The notes: generated by a model from the letters alone, not told the origin. A DNA stretch of 64,000 bases from Sinonovacula constricta (GCA_007844125.1 CM017573.1:3036283-3100282); one strand, 5' to 3'; shown: positions 1 through 15,100, counted from the first letter of the stretch. A program made the numbers and translations.

Positions 1-29
1 CTTTTGCTCTTTTCTTTTTCTTGGTGTAG

Positions 30-168
30 AGTCAAGTCAGTTTCGGAGGCAGCAGAGTTGCGTAACAAGGTTGGAGACAGTGGCAGTGCTGTGATTATTG
101 AGGGATATAACACACCCATGAAAGGGGCTGAACTGGCCTATAATGAAATATTCAGGGTGCTAAATACT
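30..168 (+). CDS. NPHP3: NPHP3 exon 1 of this window
   Basis: The acceptor is ttggtgtag and the donor is gtaagtaac. The exon starts on the third base of a codon and ends in phase 0. It encodes [16 protein letters not shown] and then [16 protein letters not shown], the segment just before the NTPase region. Upstream exons lie outside the window. Confidence 0.85.
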
Positions 169-3100
169 GTAAGTAACTTGTCAAAGGTCTTCGTGGCTTT
201 TATTTATTGTGAAATCATTCTGAACCAATTTTATGGTGCTCAATTTCTGGGGAGCATATAGTCGGCAGTTCATTCATCATTGTTAGTCCTTCCATCTGTC
301 CATCCGTTGCATTTTTGTCCAGTCTATATCTCAGTAACCGCTGGCTTGAATTTAATGAAACTTTATGGGAAGCTTCACCAAAACAATGAAATGTGAATGA
401 AATTGTCAAAACTGTTTGTTTCAACCGGACCTGGTAGCGCAATTGATAGAGCGTCGGCTCCAGGTACAGGAGGCCCCGGGTTCGATCCCGGGCCGCGACA
501 TACCAAAGTCATTTAAAATGGTAGTGGTATAGCTCCCTTTCTAACACTTAAGCAAATATAAGGGTAGTTCCACGGCTGGTTGGCCCGGTGTCAGGATAAT
601 GTGACTATGTGGTATCATGCCAGGTGTCCATGGCATGCTATACACAGTGAAGGCAGCACCATATCTGCTTCAAGTGGACACCGTCTCCATATAACTGAAA
701 TGCTGTTGGTGGGACGATAAACCCAATAAACAAACTTTCTGTTTCGATGATAATCAGCCTTTTTAATTTCTGTATAATGTGATATAGGACCATTCGTGAC
801 CGGGCTATTTCTCAGCAAACACCAGTTGGAATTCAATGATTGGAAAGCTTTACTAATAGTGCAGATTTGCACATTAACAGCACATTCTGGTTTAATGATT
901 TTTCACAGTGTTATTGGACTTTTCATTTTCTTTATATAATATAATACAGTCTGTCTTTCCAACCGCTTTTGTCAAGGCTATGTCACAGCAACCACTGGCT
1001 TGAATTCAATGAAACTTTATAGAAGTTTCAGCAAAACACTGATATGGGCATATTGTTAACACATTCCATTTCAGGGATTTTTCACAGAGTTATGGCCCTT
1101 TTTAACTTCTGTATAATTTGATACTATTCATGTCAGGGCTAGTTCTCAGCAAGCGCCAGTCGCAGTTAAATGATATTTATGGAAAGCTTCATTAACAAGT
1201 GCAGATATGCATATTGTCAGCACATTCTGGTTTGGTGATTTATTACCGATTTATTGGCATTTTCATTTTCTATATAGTGTCCTCTTGTTGATGAACATTC
1301 TTTAAACCACATATCCTCTGAAAACGCTGGCCCAAATTCAACTAAACTTCACCAGAAGCTCAGTAGGCAATGGGAACGAAATTTTTATCAAAGAATTTTA
1401 ACCTGTCAGAAAACATGGCCACCAGGGGAAAGGCCATTTTCCTATATAAGCCATATATTGCTATATAATAAAACTTTAAAAACTGTTTTGCCATAAACTC
1501 AAAGTGATAGAGCTTTGAAATGTGGTGTACATGTTTCTTAGGTGGCCCTCTGTAAATATTGTTAAAAGAAATTTCATCCATCAGAAAAACATGGCCAGCA
1601 GGGGCGTGGCCATTTGCCATAAAGGGCTAGCTAGTAAAGCATTGCAAATCTTCTTGTCAGAAACTACAAGACCTAGATCTTTGAATATTTGGTATACAAG
1701 TTACTTGTATAGCCCTGTATCAAAATTGTTAAAAATATGTGATTGGTCCAAAAACATGGCCGTCAGGGCTTGGCCATTTTCCAATATGGCTATATAATTT
1801 ATAATAACTGTATAGTATAACTTTGATGGTCTTCTTGTCAGAAACTACAAGATCTGGAGCCTTGATATTTGGTGTACTAGTTTCTTGTGTAGCCTTCTAT
1901 CAAGATTGGTAAAAAAACATGGCCACTAAAAGCCACATATGGCTTTACAGTAAAACTTCGAACATTTTCTTCTTCGAAAGTTGGAAACTATTTTTTAGAA
2001 ACCATTTGCTACATTCAACAAAAGTATTTATACATAGCATAACTTGTATGTGGAGATTTGAATAATGTAAGCAAAGCAACAAGTGACAGTTTGATTTAAC
2101 TGAGTTATACCCCCATTTTTGGCTACATATATTTTCCTGTGTCCTGGTAATACACAGAGGAGTATCCGTCAGTTCCACTGATTTCTTGTATTTTACATGT
2201 GGAAATAATACTATGGGATTCTTTTTTCATCTTAATGTGAAAAAAAATTATGGTAAAAATATTATATAACTTTAATACAAATAAGAAATATAAAGATTTT
2301 GTTCCTTTTGTTATTGTTTTCATGTACTATATAACCACTTTTGCAAAAAACATGTAGATATACATGTAATATAAACTGATTTGCTCTGTATTTTACAATC
2401 ATTTTTCCATTCCACTTTTTTTTTTAAATGCTAGGAACTTGGTCTGGATAATAAGCGCTCACCAGAAGACTTCACACTCCAGGAAGGTGATGTCACTGAG
2501 GGACTCATGGAAAATGTTTGGGATGCAAACTGTAACTATGAACAGATGGAGGCCTACAACTACGCAGTCAAATCAAGCTGTGAACTCAGTTTTGAAAGGG
2601 TATTAACTCATTTTGTAAATTTTATTTGTAAATCTTATCATGCCCCACAATTATCTTTCAGTTGTACCTAAATTAAAGCATATGTGGCCAAGCAGTTAAA
2701 GTCTCTGACTTCTCCTCAGTCCCTCACCATGTGGGTTTGAGTCCCAGTCTGGGCAAGAACTTTCATGTGGCGAGGTTTTCCAGCTAACCTGCGGTGCAGC
2801 AGTGGTTCTACCTAGGCATAAATTGGGAGACTTCCTGCACCAATAATTAACTGGACATTGTCTATATAACCATAATTGTGACAGTGAGATGTAACAAAAA
2901 GCAAAACAGACCAATGCGGTGTCAGTTCACCGATGGGAAATACACTGTAGTACTTTATAAAATCAAAATTTACTCCCTGTATCTGAAACTTTTACTTTTT
3001 TATTTATTTTCTCCTTTTCAGCGCTATAAAAACTTAACATTTACTGTCCATATATTGTAAACAGATTTGTTTAAGAACCGTGGCATAGATTGATTATATC

Positions 3101-6100
3101 TTATTCACTGCCTGTATATAGAATAGAATAATAAGAACCTTATTCAACCTTTGTACTGTTGCAGCACTATGAGAGACTGAATGCCCATGTATTGTCAGCT
3201 GGTCCCCTGCCTCCACTTCTGGTACTCAGCCCAGCAGGTGCTGGCAGGTCTCTACTGCTCTGTAAATGGTACATTGAACTTGATTTTCTTTAAACTCATG
3301 GTATTTGTTTAATTTTTAATAAATGAACATGTAGTTTTTAAAGTAACTTTTTAAAAACCTTGTCTTTCAATATCATGGGTTTGTGACTTGTTTAAATATA
3401 TTATAAAGGAAATTTTATGTCTTGTTGGTAAAGATGTTAACATTTCATCAACACCTGAAGATAGTTAGTTACTGGTATAACACTAGGTGTTAGGACCTAT
3501 TGCAATAATCAGATTTATGTCTTTGACAGTACTGTTGAATATATCTGTGAGAGAGTTTCAAAGAGATACCAATCCTTTGTATTAGGAGCTGGTGTAACAG
3601 CTTCACTTATAGTGCCTTCAAAGAGCTTTTATAGCTTTGTAACTAGAACGTGTCTTTTTGTGTTCCGTTTTTGAATTATTCCCCTTTAATTGATTTTTAT
3701 AGAGCATTTCTTGTCCAGAGCCTAACTTTGTCGCCGTAGGTCCAAATGACTCCAAACTTGGTATGCATGTTTCTGGCAATGACTCAAAGTGCAATGCACA
3801 TAAATGGTAACTCTACCTTCTTCTGTTTTTAGTTATTCCCCTTTGATTGATTTTCTAGAGCATTTCTTGTCCAGAGCCTAACTTTGTCACCGTAGGTCCA
3901 AATGACTATAAACTTGGTATGCATGTTTCTGGAAATGACTTGAAGTGCAATGCACAAGAATGGTAACTCTACCTTCTTCTGTTTTTAGTAATTCCCCTTT
4001 GATTGATTTTCTAGAGCATTTCTTGTCCAGAGCCTAACTTTTTCACTGTAGGTCCAAATGACTCCAAACTTGGTATGGATGTTTCTGGCAATGACTTGAA
4101 GTGCAGCGCACAAGAACCATAACTCTACCTTATTCCGTTTTTGAATTATTCCCCTTTGATTGATTTTTTTAGAGCATTTCTTGTCCGGAGTGTAACTTTG
4201 TCACCGTAGGTCCAAATGACTCCAAACTTGTCAAGATTCATAGCTCTGTCATATCCCTGATTCCAGGGTTTATAACTCTAATACTGTAATTACAGGATTC
4301 GTAGCTCTGTCATGTCCCTGATTCCAGAGTTTCATAGCTCTGTCATTTCCCTGAATTCAGAGATTCATAGCTCTGTCATATCCCTGATTCCAGAGATTCA
4401 TAGCTCTGTCATTTCCCTGATTCCAGAGATTCATAGCTCTGTTATATCCCTGATTCGAGAGATTCATAGCTCTGTCATTTCCCTGATTCCAGAGATTCAT
4501 AGCTCTGTCATTTTCCTGATTCCAGACATTCATAGCTCTGTCATTTCCCTGATTCCAGAGATTCATAGCTCTGTCATTTCCCTGATTCCAGAGATTCATA
4601 GCTCTGTCATATCCCTGATTCCAGAATTCATAGCTCTGCCATATCCCTGATCCCAGAGATTCATTTCTCTGCCATATCTCTGACTCTAGAGATTTATAAC
4701 CCTGTCATTTCCCTGATTCAAGAATTCATAGCTCTGCCATATCCCTGATCCCAGAGATTCATTTCTCTGCCATATCTCTGATTCCAGGATTTATAGCTCT
4801 GTCACATCTCAGGTTCCAAGATGTATAGCTCTGTCATTTGCCTGATTTCAGAATTTATAGCTAGGTCATATCCATGATTCCAGGGTTTATAGCTCATATC
4901 ATATCCCTGATGTCAAGATTCATAGCTCTGTCATATCTCTGATTTCAGAGATTCATAGCTCTGTCATGTCCCTGATTCCAGAGATTCATAGCTCTGTCAT
5001 GTCCCTGATTCCAGAGATTCATAGCTCTGTCATATCTCTGATTTCAGAGATTCATAGCTCTGTCATTTCCCTGATTCCAGGATTTATAGGTCTGTCATTT
5101 CCCTGATTCCAGTATTCATAGCTGTGTCATTTCCCTGATTCCAGGATTTATAACTATGTCATTTCCCTGATTCCAGGATTTATAGCTCTATTATGTTGCT
5201 GATTCTAGGATTAATAGCTCTGTCTTATCCCTGATTCCAGAATTAATAGCTCTGTCTTATCCCTGACTCCAGGATTCATAGCTCTGTCATATCCCTGATT
5301 CCAGGATTTATAGTTCTGTCATTTCCCTGATTCCAGGATTTGTAGCTAGGTTATTTCCCTGATTCCAGGATTTATAGCTAGGTTATTTCCCTGATTCCAG
5401 GATTTATAGCTCTCATTTCCCTGATTCCAAGGTATATAGCTCTTTCATTTCCCTGATTCCAGGATTCAGTTGCAGGTAGAGAAATCGTCAGGATGTTTGG
5501 TGCTGTACCATTTTGTCGGATCAGAAGCTTCAGTCAGTGCTGACCCTGTTGTAATGATCCGACGGATTACTGCTCAGGTAAAGAAATCATTTTAATGACT
5601 ATGATAATCTAGACTTCTGTGGTGTTTGTTGGATCCAATATCCCTCCAACAACAGTTGTACACAGATTGTCTTCACATAGTTGAGATGATACTGCTTTTG
5701 ATGGTGCTGTTACCATCTAATATGCTGCCACACATGCAGCAGTCCAACCTCTCATGTAACTACTTATGTGGTTTGAGTGTAAACAGAGGCACTTTACCAT
5801 TGCCATTTTTTAGTTTACCTGTCTCTTTAAAAATTTGTCATTATTCTGAAATGTACTCCCCTAATGTCACCTAGTGTAGGAACAATTAGTGTTAAATTTT
5901 AAGTAAAAAACATGCTCACTTTTAACCATTGTTATATCATTACAGCCATAGTCTTAAATTTGTTCATTAAATTTGTATTGGTCTCTAAAGTTCCATTTAT
6001 GAAAAGTCAGAAAATCTTAATTGGTTGTGCTGTTGTCTGGCTCTCATCATTTTTACAGGAAGCTTTAGTAAATATTGATTAACGTTCTGCGATGAAACCT

Positions 6101-9100
6101 TTCACTTTGGAACTCTTTGATGAAGTGTTCTCAACATCATCTCAATTTTAACCTAAATCATGTTATAACAATTAATCAAACATAGATAGAATCTTTTGTT
6201 GTACAACAATTTTAACAAAGTTAAGAGAAATATTGGTCAATATAACAGTTACAGGTCACAATGACCTGTTGTGCTACAGTAAAGAAATAGATGTTTGACT
6301 TAAGAATAAGACTTTCTTATACAAAAGTTGTTATTTTGGTATTTATTATCAAAATAATGATAAAAATCAAATAAAAGCCTAAGTGGTGAGAAAGGAAGAA
6401 AAAGACAAAAATGTTATAGAATATTCTTGTATGATTTGAACAGACGACATAGCCCAGTGCTCTGTCGCATCAATAAATCTGGGTACATGCAAGTTTAATG
6501 TAGTTGTACATACATTGTTACTGACACAATATTCACATACAGATTTAGTTGTACTTATGATTTCAACCAGAGATGATCATTTATTCAGAATTCAGTCAGA
6601 CCAAAGGAAGATGCAATCACTATGGTTTCTGTTCCATATACACATTGTTTTGATTTGTTTTGTGCCTGATTTTGGATCTTTGATTATGAGATTTGTTTAA
6701 GCTACTCTTAGCACTAAAATATAAGTGCAAAGTGTTTCTTAATAGACACAAGCAACTAAACCTCACCTGGTAGCGCAATTAGTGCATCGGCTCCAGGTAC
6801 GGGAGGCCCTGGGTTCGATCCCGGGCCGCAACATACCAAAGTTGTTAAAAATGGTAGTGGTATAGCTCCCTTGCTAACATCCAAGCAAATATAAGGGTAG
6901 TTCCACGACTGGTTGGCCCGGTGTCAGGATAATGTGACTGGGTGTGGTATCATGCCAGGTGTTCACGGCATGCTATACACAGTGAAGGCAGTACTATATC
7001 TCCAGATAACTGACATACTGTTGGTGGGATGATAAACCCAATAAACAAACAAACAAACAAACAAGCAACAACTGTAATATGCTTTCTAAGTAACTATCAT
7101 GTATGTTTGTTTAGTTGATGCAGCAAGTCAGTTCTCCCCCGGCCCTTAGCTGTGACCCTGTCAGACTGGTGCAAGAGTTTCCTCGCTGGCTCGAGAAAAT
7201 CTCCTCAAGGACTCCAGGGGGAGTTATTCTGGTGCTAGACTCTGTAGACAGGTTCTATGTAAGTGTAGTTATGTTTTTATCCCTTTTCAGAAAGTGGGGA
7301 ATAAACTAAGGGAAGTGAATTTTTCCTTAAAGGTGGTATCCTAGAGCTTGCCTTTATCACCTAACCAAACCTTACCCTTGTTTTGGGAAAACTAGGCACA
7401 ATTTTGGCATATTCTCACATTTAGTGTAAATCAAGACAGTTTTGAACACTACCCATTGTCAGACAGTATTAATTGTTAAAAACTTACCCTAAATGTTCAT
7501 TCTTTTAAAATTTATAAATAAGCATGACTGAGACTTCCACTCAAAATGCTTAAAATAGATACATAAGTCAGAGCGGATAGCCTGGAGGATGCTATAACAT
7601 GATCTGAAAAGTAAATGGTCATTTTGTATTTCTTAGTTGGAAAAAAGCTAACAGTGCAGTGTAGCGCAGATAGGAAATATATGTTAATAATGATGAATGG
7701 GGTGTTATGCTTCACTTTTCACATAGATGTGAAACATCATTTAACAGCAATTTGTGGGATCTTTTCAGATAACAAATACTTATATAATTGTTTGAGAAAA
7801 ACAAATCTGGTTCCAACTGTCAGAGACCACCTTTACTTCAAATCCTATGATGTGTATAATCATTAAATTGTTGTCCTTGAGATTGCTCAATCACAGGGGT
7901 GGTGAAATATGAGAAAATATTCCACAAACTACCAAACCTAAAATTCTACTTGTCCATACACAAACTTTGTCCATATAATTTTGACATATATGCACCCCTG
8001 GAATATTCTGGTCGTCCACTGACAAGTGAAAATAAAATTCCAGTCTTTCGAATCAACAAATAGATAACATGGATGCCCCGGATGGTTGATTGTACTTAAA
8101 TGAGAACTGGTTATTAAGGTTTTAACAGAAAAATAAAGAATTAAGCATATGAACTGCTTGTCTTGGTTTGGCGTTTGAACTTCTTCTTGTAATCATGCTC
8201 TTTACCCTTAATTGCTAAAAACACATTTCAACACATTAACATAAATCATACCCCACCCCTTATGGTGTTTCTGCATGTAAAGGGTTAAAGCTATGTGACA
8301 CAGTTCATTGCCACAGAAGAGATAGGTCATGTTTCTATTTCTTTTATTATTGTTATTAATTTTCTTTTTGTCACCTGAGGAATATTTGTTCCAAGACAGG
8401 ATGTTCTGGTAATTGTTAAATAAATGAAAATGGCCAGTCTGCAACATTCATAACTTTGTGTAGTTATACAAAATCTTTATTTGGTTTGACCATGCTCCAC
8501 AGATGGTCACTAAAAGAGGCAACATAACTCTGTGCCTGTGGTGATTGTGTGTGTATAACATTGTATGTATCTAGTATTGTATGCCATCATTTCACATTGA
8601 TCACTGGACACTGATATGATATGCCTTAAACACACCATATAGATTGCCTAAATACATTGGCATTTATACAGCATGCAGGTTTCCACCACCTCTGTGTTCT
8701 AATAAACCCTCTTTCTGAAGTGAATGAATGTACGTGTATAATTTTAAATGTGTTAACCATCATTTGCTATGATTCAGCAAGCAGAGTCCCATCTCAAATG
8801 GTTGCTTGACCCCCTTCCTGTGGACTCTCGTGTTATTGTATCAGCCCAGGAAGACACCTGTCCACAGTCTTGGAGGTAATATTGTTAAATCTCAGTAATC
8901 TCATTTTGGAATATAGACATTATATATGTCTATAAAAATATCAATGGTATTCTGACAGAAACCAGGGCATTGCATTGTTTACAGTTTTTAGGACTTTTCT
9001 CCAATTGTTGACCTTGTTTTAGGGAATTTAGGCATAATATCTGAAAAAACTTAAAAACTGCTTTGGTGTTAATTAAGACAATTTTCAACACTACCTTTAT

Positions 9101-12100
9101 TGTTAGACAGTATGAACCATATAAATTTGGTCTTAATTTTCATCCTTTACAAATCTGTAAATATGCCCAGTGAGGATTTCTGCTAAAAATAGATACTGAT
9201 GTCCAAGACAATTATTCGAATGATGATAAATCGTGACCTCAAGAGGAAGAGGTCATGTGGTTTTCTTTGTTTATAAGTAGCAAACTGTACAGCATGACTC
9301 GGGTAAAAAAATACATGTTCCTGATGAAAAATGTGGTTTTATGCTCTACATTTCACACATATGTAGGACATGAATAAACAGCTTTTCATGGAACCTTTAC
9401 AGATAACAATATACTTTTTGATTGTTTGAGAGAAAAAAATATCCAAATTGTTGGACACCACTTCTATGATGTTATTTATGAATTTAGAGAATTGTTGTAC
9501 TTTGAAATAAAATATTATGGCTGTTTTTTTATGTTTATTATCATTGTTTACATTATGCTGTTTTTATTTCCAGACGCCTTTTCTTAAAATAGATACTTTC
9601 TACTGTAAATAGATCCTGGCCAACTCTACAGGTGGAGCCACTGAGTAACAAGAATGTGAAGGAACTGTTGCGTGCAGAGTTAGCTGCCCTTGGATCAAGT
9701 CTCAACACAGAAGAAGAGATGAAAGTGTTGACCCATTGTAGAAACGCAGCCACCTGCATCCCCCTATACGTCATGGTCCTTTCTAGACATATAGCTGAGT
9801 GAGTAACGGACCAAATAGTATTGGGAGAAACATTTGATCAGGGATATATTACATAATTCTAAAAATTAAATAAGCCTTATAGTCATTTATTGTAGACTGA
9901 TAGTTTTAAAATAGACACACACATCACACTGTCAAAAATGCTGATCACTATGGCAACATCCTGCTATTATAGGCTGAGGAACACCCCAGACAAGTGTCTG
10001 GGTAGAATAACCATCACAACGCATGAAATGAAAGACCTCCCCATGTTATGTTTTTGCCCAGACCAGGATTTGACCCCACACAGTCGTGGGCTAAGATTTT
10101 ACATATTGACATCTCATAACTCATACCTGACAATGTATAACAGAAACTTTTCATTTCAGTTGTTCAAGCAACGATAGCAAGGTGAGTAAACACCTAGATT
10201 CGCTGCTGTCTTCCTCGGACTGTGTGGGTCTCTACCTGATGGTCCTACAGCTGTTGAAGGTGGACCTAGAGGATACTAAAAATAGGGGTCTCACCAAGAT
10301 GGTATGTGTGAAATATATTTTTACCTCTTTTTCTGTTCTCTACACCCTGTATTTGGTGCTATGTATTAGAGTCAATTCTGGCAATATGAAGATTTAAAAA
10401 TGTTACCTTAATGCAAGTTTGATTTCTGGTGTCAGAAAGCAAGTACTCATGCACATCCTTAGAAATGGTTTTACTCCTAGATATAATGAATAAGAATATA
10501 TGACAAAGTCCATGAGCATTGCCACATATACCAAACTCCAAAAAGGCACAGAACAAAGGTTTTTCACATGCAAACCAAGCAAAAAGCAAGAACAAATTTG
10601 TGATGGGTCATTTAACGAAAAGAGCAAACCTGACAGTTACCACCTTGGTACGGTCAGTCGGCAAAATGGACAGACTGGGGTGCTTAAACCGGTTTAACAG
10701 AGCTCTAACCTCGCACTTCCTGGCGAGTTTCTCAAATGCAAGCAATGAAAAGAAAAACAATATATTTGAATACAAAATGTCCAAGTGCTGATATTTTCTA
10801 TAAGTTATGACGAAAGTAGTGACGTCATTGAAAAATAATGTCCACATAGTGTATAGAAAAGAATATAGTATTATTTCGATTTGAAAAACAACACAAAAAT
10901 GGTTGACTAATGAGTTCTGCTCTATAACCAAATTGTTTGTGGTCAAAACTGTTGATTTTTAAGATTAAAGCTTAATTATCGCTAATCAAATGTACACATT
11001 TGTAGTTGTTGCAATGTTTTACTCGCATAAGAGAACAAACAGTTAAATTATCTTAAAATTTCTATTTGTAGGTGTAAACAGTTTTTTTTTTGTTCATTCA
11101 AATGAAGTTCCATAAGTGAAGTCATATATTTTTTTGATACTGTTGGAACTGTGTGAGCGTATAAATTACTGAGATATACTCAATTATTTTACTAAACGAA
11201 TAAACATAAGGTGTTGGCAAATTTCTCATCAATAATGTCCATGCTGAAATAATATCATATCCTGCTCTGTTTTGTGTTCTGAAATATTCTAAAGTCCTGT
11301 ATACTGCATTTATAAATACAGGGCTTGGATGGATCAATGTAAAGGCAAATAGCATAGATTCAGATCCTACGGGGTGCTCTAGGATCTGTATCAACACTGT
11401 TGACTTGTCAAAAATGTGTTTTATGCATGAAGTTTTTAGCAAATAAATAAATACTAAATAATAAGTTATTGAAAAATGAATCCAGAAAAGGGTTAAAAAG
11501 TTTTTGTCCTAATCTGTTGTGTTATAGATATTGCGTTACCTGTATGTGAGCCGGTGTGGCCTCACTGAGAATGAGCTCCTGGACCTGATCCCTGGTTTCA
11601 ACTGGAACTTCCTGGGGCCATTCTGTTACATCATGCAGGACCAGCTTATTCTGAAGTATCAGGGGGGACTACTCATGTTTGCACATGAACAGGTATGTGA
11701 TTATAATTGTGGAGCAGATTTTTCAGTAATAATTGGCTTATAGCTTGGCAAACAGACACTAAGCAAACTGGCAGCTAAGCATCCAATCTACAGCAAAATG
11801 GTTTGAACCCCTTGCTTGTTTTTGTAGTGTTTAATGTTTAGTGCTTTATCAGGAGAATGTGGTAGATTGATAAACTATGCAGAAAGTGATCACATGTTAA
11901 AAAAATTGGTATATTAAGTATGTGTGGTTCTGTCTTCTTTAAATTTGTTGTAAGTACATGTTCCAATTACAAAATCCTTTTTAAGTTAAGGCTCGGATGT
12001 TAGTTGCTCAGTTGTTACTAAACGTATCATAAGCAATTGTCTGTAATACAAACTGAGGTTAAAGAATAAAATAGAAACATTTTGTCCTTATAAGAATTCC

Positions 12101-15100
12101 GAGAGTAAAAATGAGATTGAGCGCAATCTAGGAACTGAGAAAGGAATGTACAAACTGGACCATATGAGCTAATATTGTGTCCGAGTTTGAGCACAATCTA
12201 GGAACTGAGAAAGGAATGTACAATCTGGACCATATGAGCTAATGTGTCCATGTGCCATGAAATCTTAAAAATATCATTAAATGATGAAAATGTCTCTACT
12301 ACATAGTTACCAACAATATTATTTGATCAGTATATTAAGGGTATCTTTTGATACAAATCTTATTACTCCTCAGCCCCTCACCACATGGGTTTGAGTGCCA
12401 GTCAGGGCAAGAACTTTCATGTTGGGAGGATTTTCAGCTAACCTGCGGTTCATTGGTGGTGCTACTCAGGCATAAGTCTGTGGTCTTCCTCAACCTATAA
12501 TAAGCTAGACATTGACGAAATGACCATTATTAAGTCAATGCATTGTAACAAATAAAAAAAAGAATTCTAATTAAAGCAAGCAGAACAGTGCTTTAAGAAA
12601 ATATCACAAAACTTATACTAGCAGTAGTAGTATTTACACTCGCAAAGTCCTTATAGGCACATGTGATTATCTACCTGTCATGGGTTTTTAATGGGTATCA
12701 GTCACATTTCTTTCTGTCAGAGCCTATCATCATTGATTATTCCAGGTTATGACAGCGGTCCATGATTTCTGCTTTACCAAAGATGAAGAAAAAGTTGTGA
12801 CAGAGATCAGAGAAACACTTGTGAAATACTTCCAATCACTTCTTAGGTAAGAATTTCATGGCGTACCTTAGTCTAAGTCCTGACTGCCTGTGGCTGAGTG
12901 TTTATAGTTGCCGAGCTTTACTTGACATCATGTGGGTCCAGGTCTTATTCTGGCCAGATCCTTATTAATATCAAGAGGACTTCTAGCTAACAAGTTTGAA
13001 CCTTAACATTGGAGTTTTTTTGTTGTGTGCTAAGGATAGGCATTGTGCTAGCGTGTTGGTTATTATTATGTCTACTTAGTTTAGTATTACTAGCCCTACA
13101 ACACAAGGTTTATCTTTCATCTGCCTGTAAATCTTCAATAAATGGTTTTCCAACTATCAAAGGATGCAGCAGTAGTTTTTGCCAGATACTATCTGGTCTG
13201 AAGCCTCCCACTGCCATAAAGACCATAACTTTGTTGCAATATAAAATTGGTAAAAACAATAAATAACATTAAATAATATCCCTATAAAACGTGTATCTTA
13301 GCCTGAAACTGTCTCCTACATTTACCTCCTGTATGACTTCCAGTCCAGTGAAGGTTGGTTCTCGAGTGTCTGAGGAGCTGCCATGGTTACTGGCCCAGGG
13401 AGGGGACAAGGACAGTCTCAAAAACTGCATCCTTAACATGTTTGTCTTCCAGAAAATGTATGCAAGGTATGTAACCACATAGCTTCTTATAAGATCTTAT
13501 TCAGCGGCCCTGAGCAGCATATAAAACATTATAACCATTCTAAGTATAAACTGGATTTTATTGATCCTTCCAATAGACCTTTCACAGACTCATCTTCTAA
13601 ATTTACTTAAATTTGAATGACAGTATCATTTTGGCAGTTTGATTTCCATTTAATAAACTAATCTGGCGGGAGCAAACTATGTCTCACAGTCATGTATCTC
13701 ACAGTCATGTGTCTCACACACGTGTCTCAGTCATGTGTCACACAGTCATGTGTCACACAGTCATGTGTCACAGTCATGTGTCATACAGCCATGTGCCACG
13801 CATTCATATATCTAATAGTCTTCTTTCTCACAGTCATGTGTCTCATAGTCATGTGTCTCATAGTCAGGTGTCTCACAGTCATGTGTTTGAGTCATGTGTA
13901 TCACAGTCATGTGTTTGAGTCATGTGTCTCATAGTCATGTGTCTCATAGTCATGTGTCTCATAGTCAGGTGTCTCACAGTCATGTGTCTCATAGTCATGT
14001 GTTTGAGTCATGTGTCTCATAGTCATGTGTCTCATAGTCAGGTGTCTCATAGTCAGGGGTTTCATAGTCAGGTGTCTCTGTCGAGTGTTTCAAGGTCATG
14101 CGTTACTCAGTCATATGTTTCACAGTCATGTTTTTCACAGTCATGTGTCTCACATTCATATGTTTCATACTTACGTTTCAATACTTGATTTGTGTGATGT
14201 GGTGTCTGGTTATAATTACAACTAGTAGATTTAAAGTATCTGTATGTTATATGAAGGGGCCGATGTCGTGAGTTGCTACACTACTGGTCACTGATTGGTG
14301 AGGACAAAGTGACAATGGCCCAGGAGTATATTACTGCTACCAAGATCATGGAGGACTGTAAGTTGGAAGTAAAGTTACAGTAAAGTGGCGATTCACACTT
14401 GAAACAAACATTAATTTTTTAACTAACTTCACTTAGTGTGTTTGATGCCCCAAGACGGCAGCATATAGCAGTCCCACTGATTGTCTAGCTTAACTTTTGT
14501 CTCTCCATCATTTTGCCTATAACTGTTCCTTTGTTACTTTAACTTCAATATTATATATAAGGTCATGCTCTATATCACTTTTCAGTTACCTCGTATGTGT
14601 CATAAATTACAATACTTAATTTGACCGTCACCATTCTTAAGGTTCTGTGCCACAATTGCCCATTTAAATAAATGAAAATTGATTGATTTTATTAATGTGT
14701 ATACAATACATATTGTTAGTATGGTAACAAGCACCTAAACCAGAAGTCTTATAACCCACCTTACGAAGCTATTCTCAACCCTTCCAGCTGTGAGCCAATA
14801 TGGAGGTCAGGTGACCCTGCCAGGGATAGCAGACCTGTATGAGACTCTTGGACGTTTCTTTAAAGATCTCGGTCTTCTCAACCAGGCAAGTGTTAAATTT
14901 CCACCTTTTATAGAGTCCCTAATACCATGGTGTGATAGTTCATAAACTTGTTTATTTACATTCAAAATGATCAACAAGATCAAAGGAAAAAACATAGATG
15001 ATTTGTAACTAACATTCCCTCATTTATTGTAAAGAAAACACCTCACATCCCCTCATTTACTGTAAAGAAAACACCTCACATCCTCTTATTTATTTGAAAG

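Noticed and set aside
428..500. tRNA gene
   Set aside because: The tRNA-like part is the head of a SINE with a shared body and tail. The same holds at 6771 and 47490.
4228..5466. CRISPR-like appearance of regularly repeated 32-33-bp units
   Set aside because: There are no unique spacers between repeats, and the setting is an intron of an animal gene. The same applies to the other arrays.
9573..9612. Upstream acceptor 'tttatttccag' for NPHP3 exon 7
   Set aside because: It would put an in-frame tag six codons into the exon. The acceptor at 9611-9612 keeps the frame and the WPTL motif.
10608..10946. 112-codon open frame on the - strand in an NPHP3 intron
   Set aside because: Composition is that of random AT-rich DNA, with no homology recognised and no splice context.
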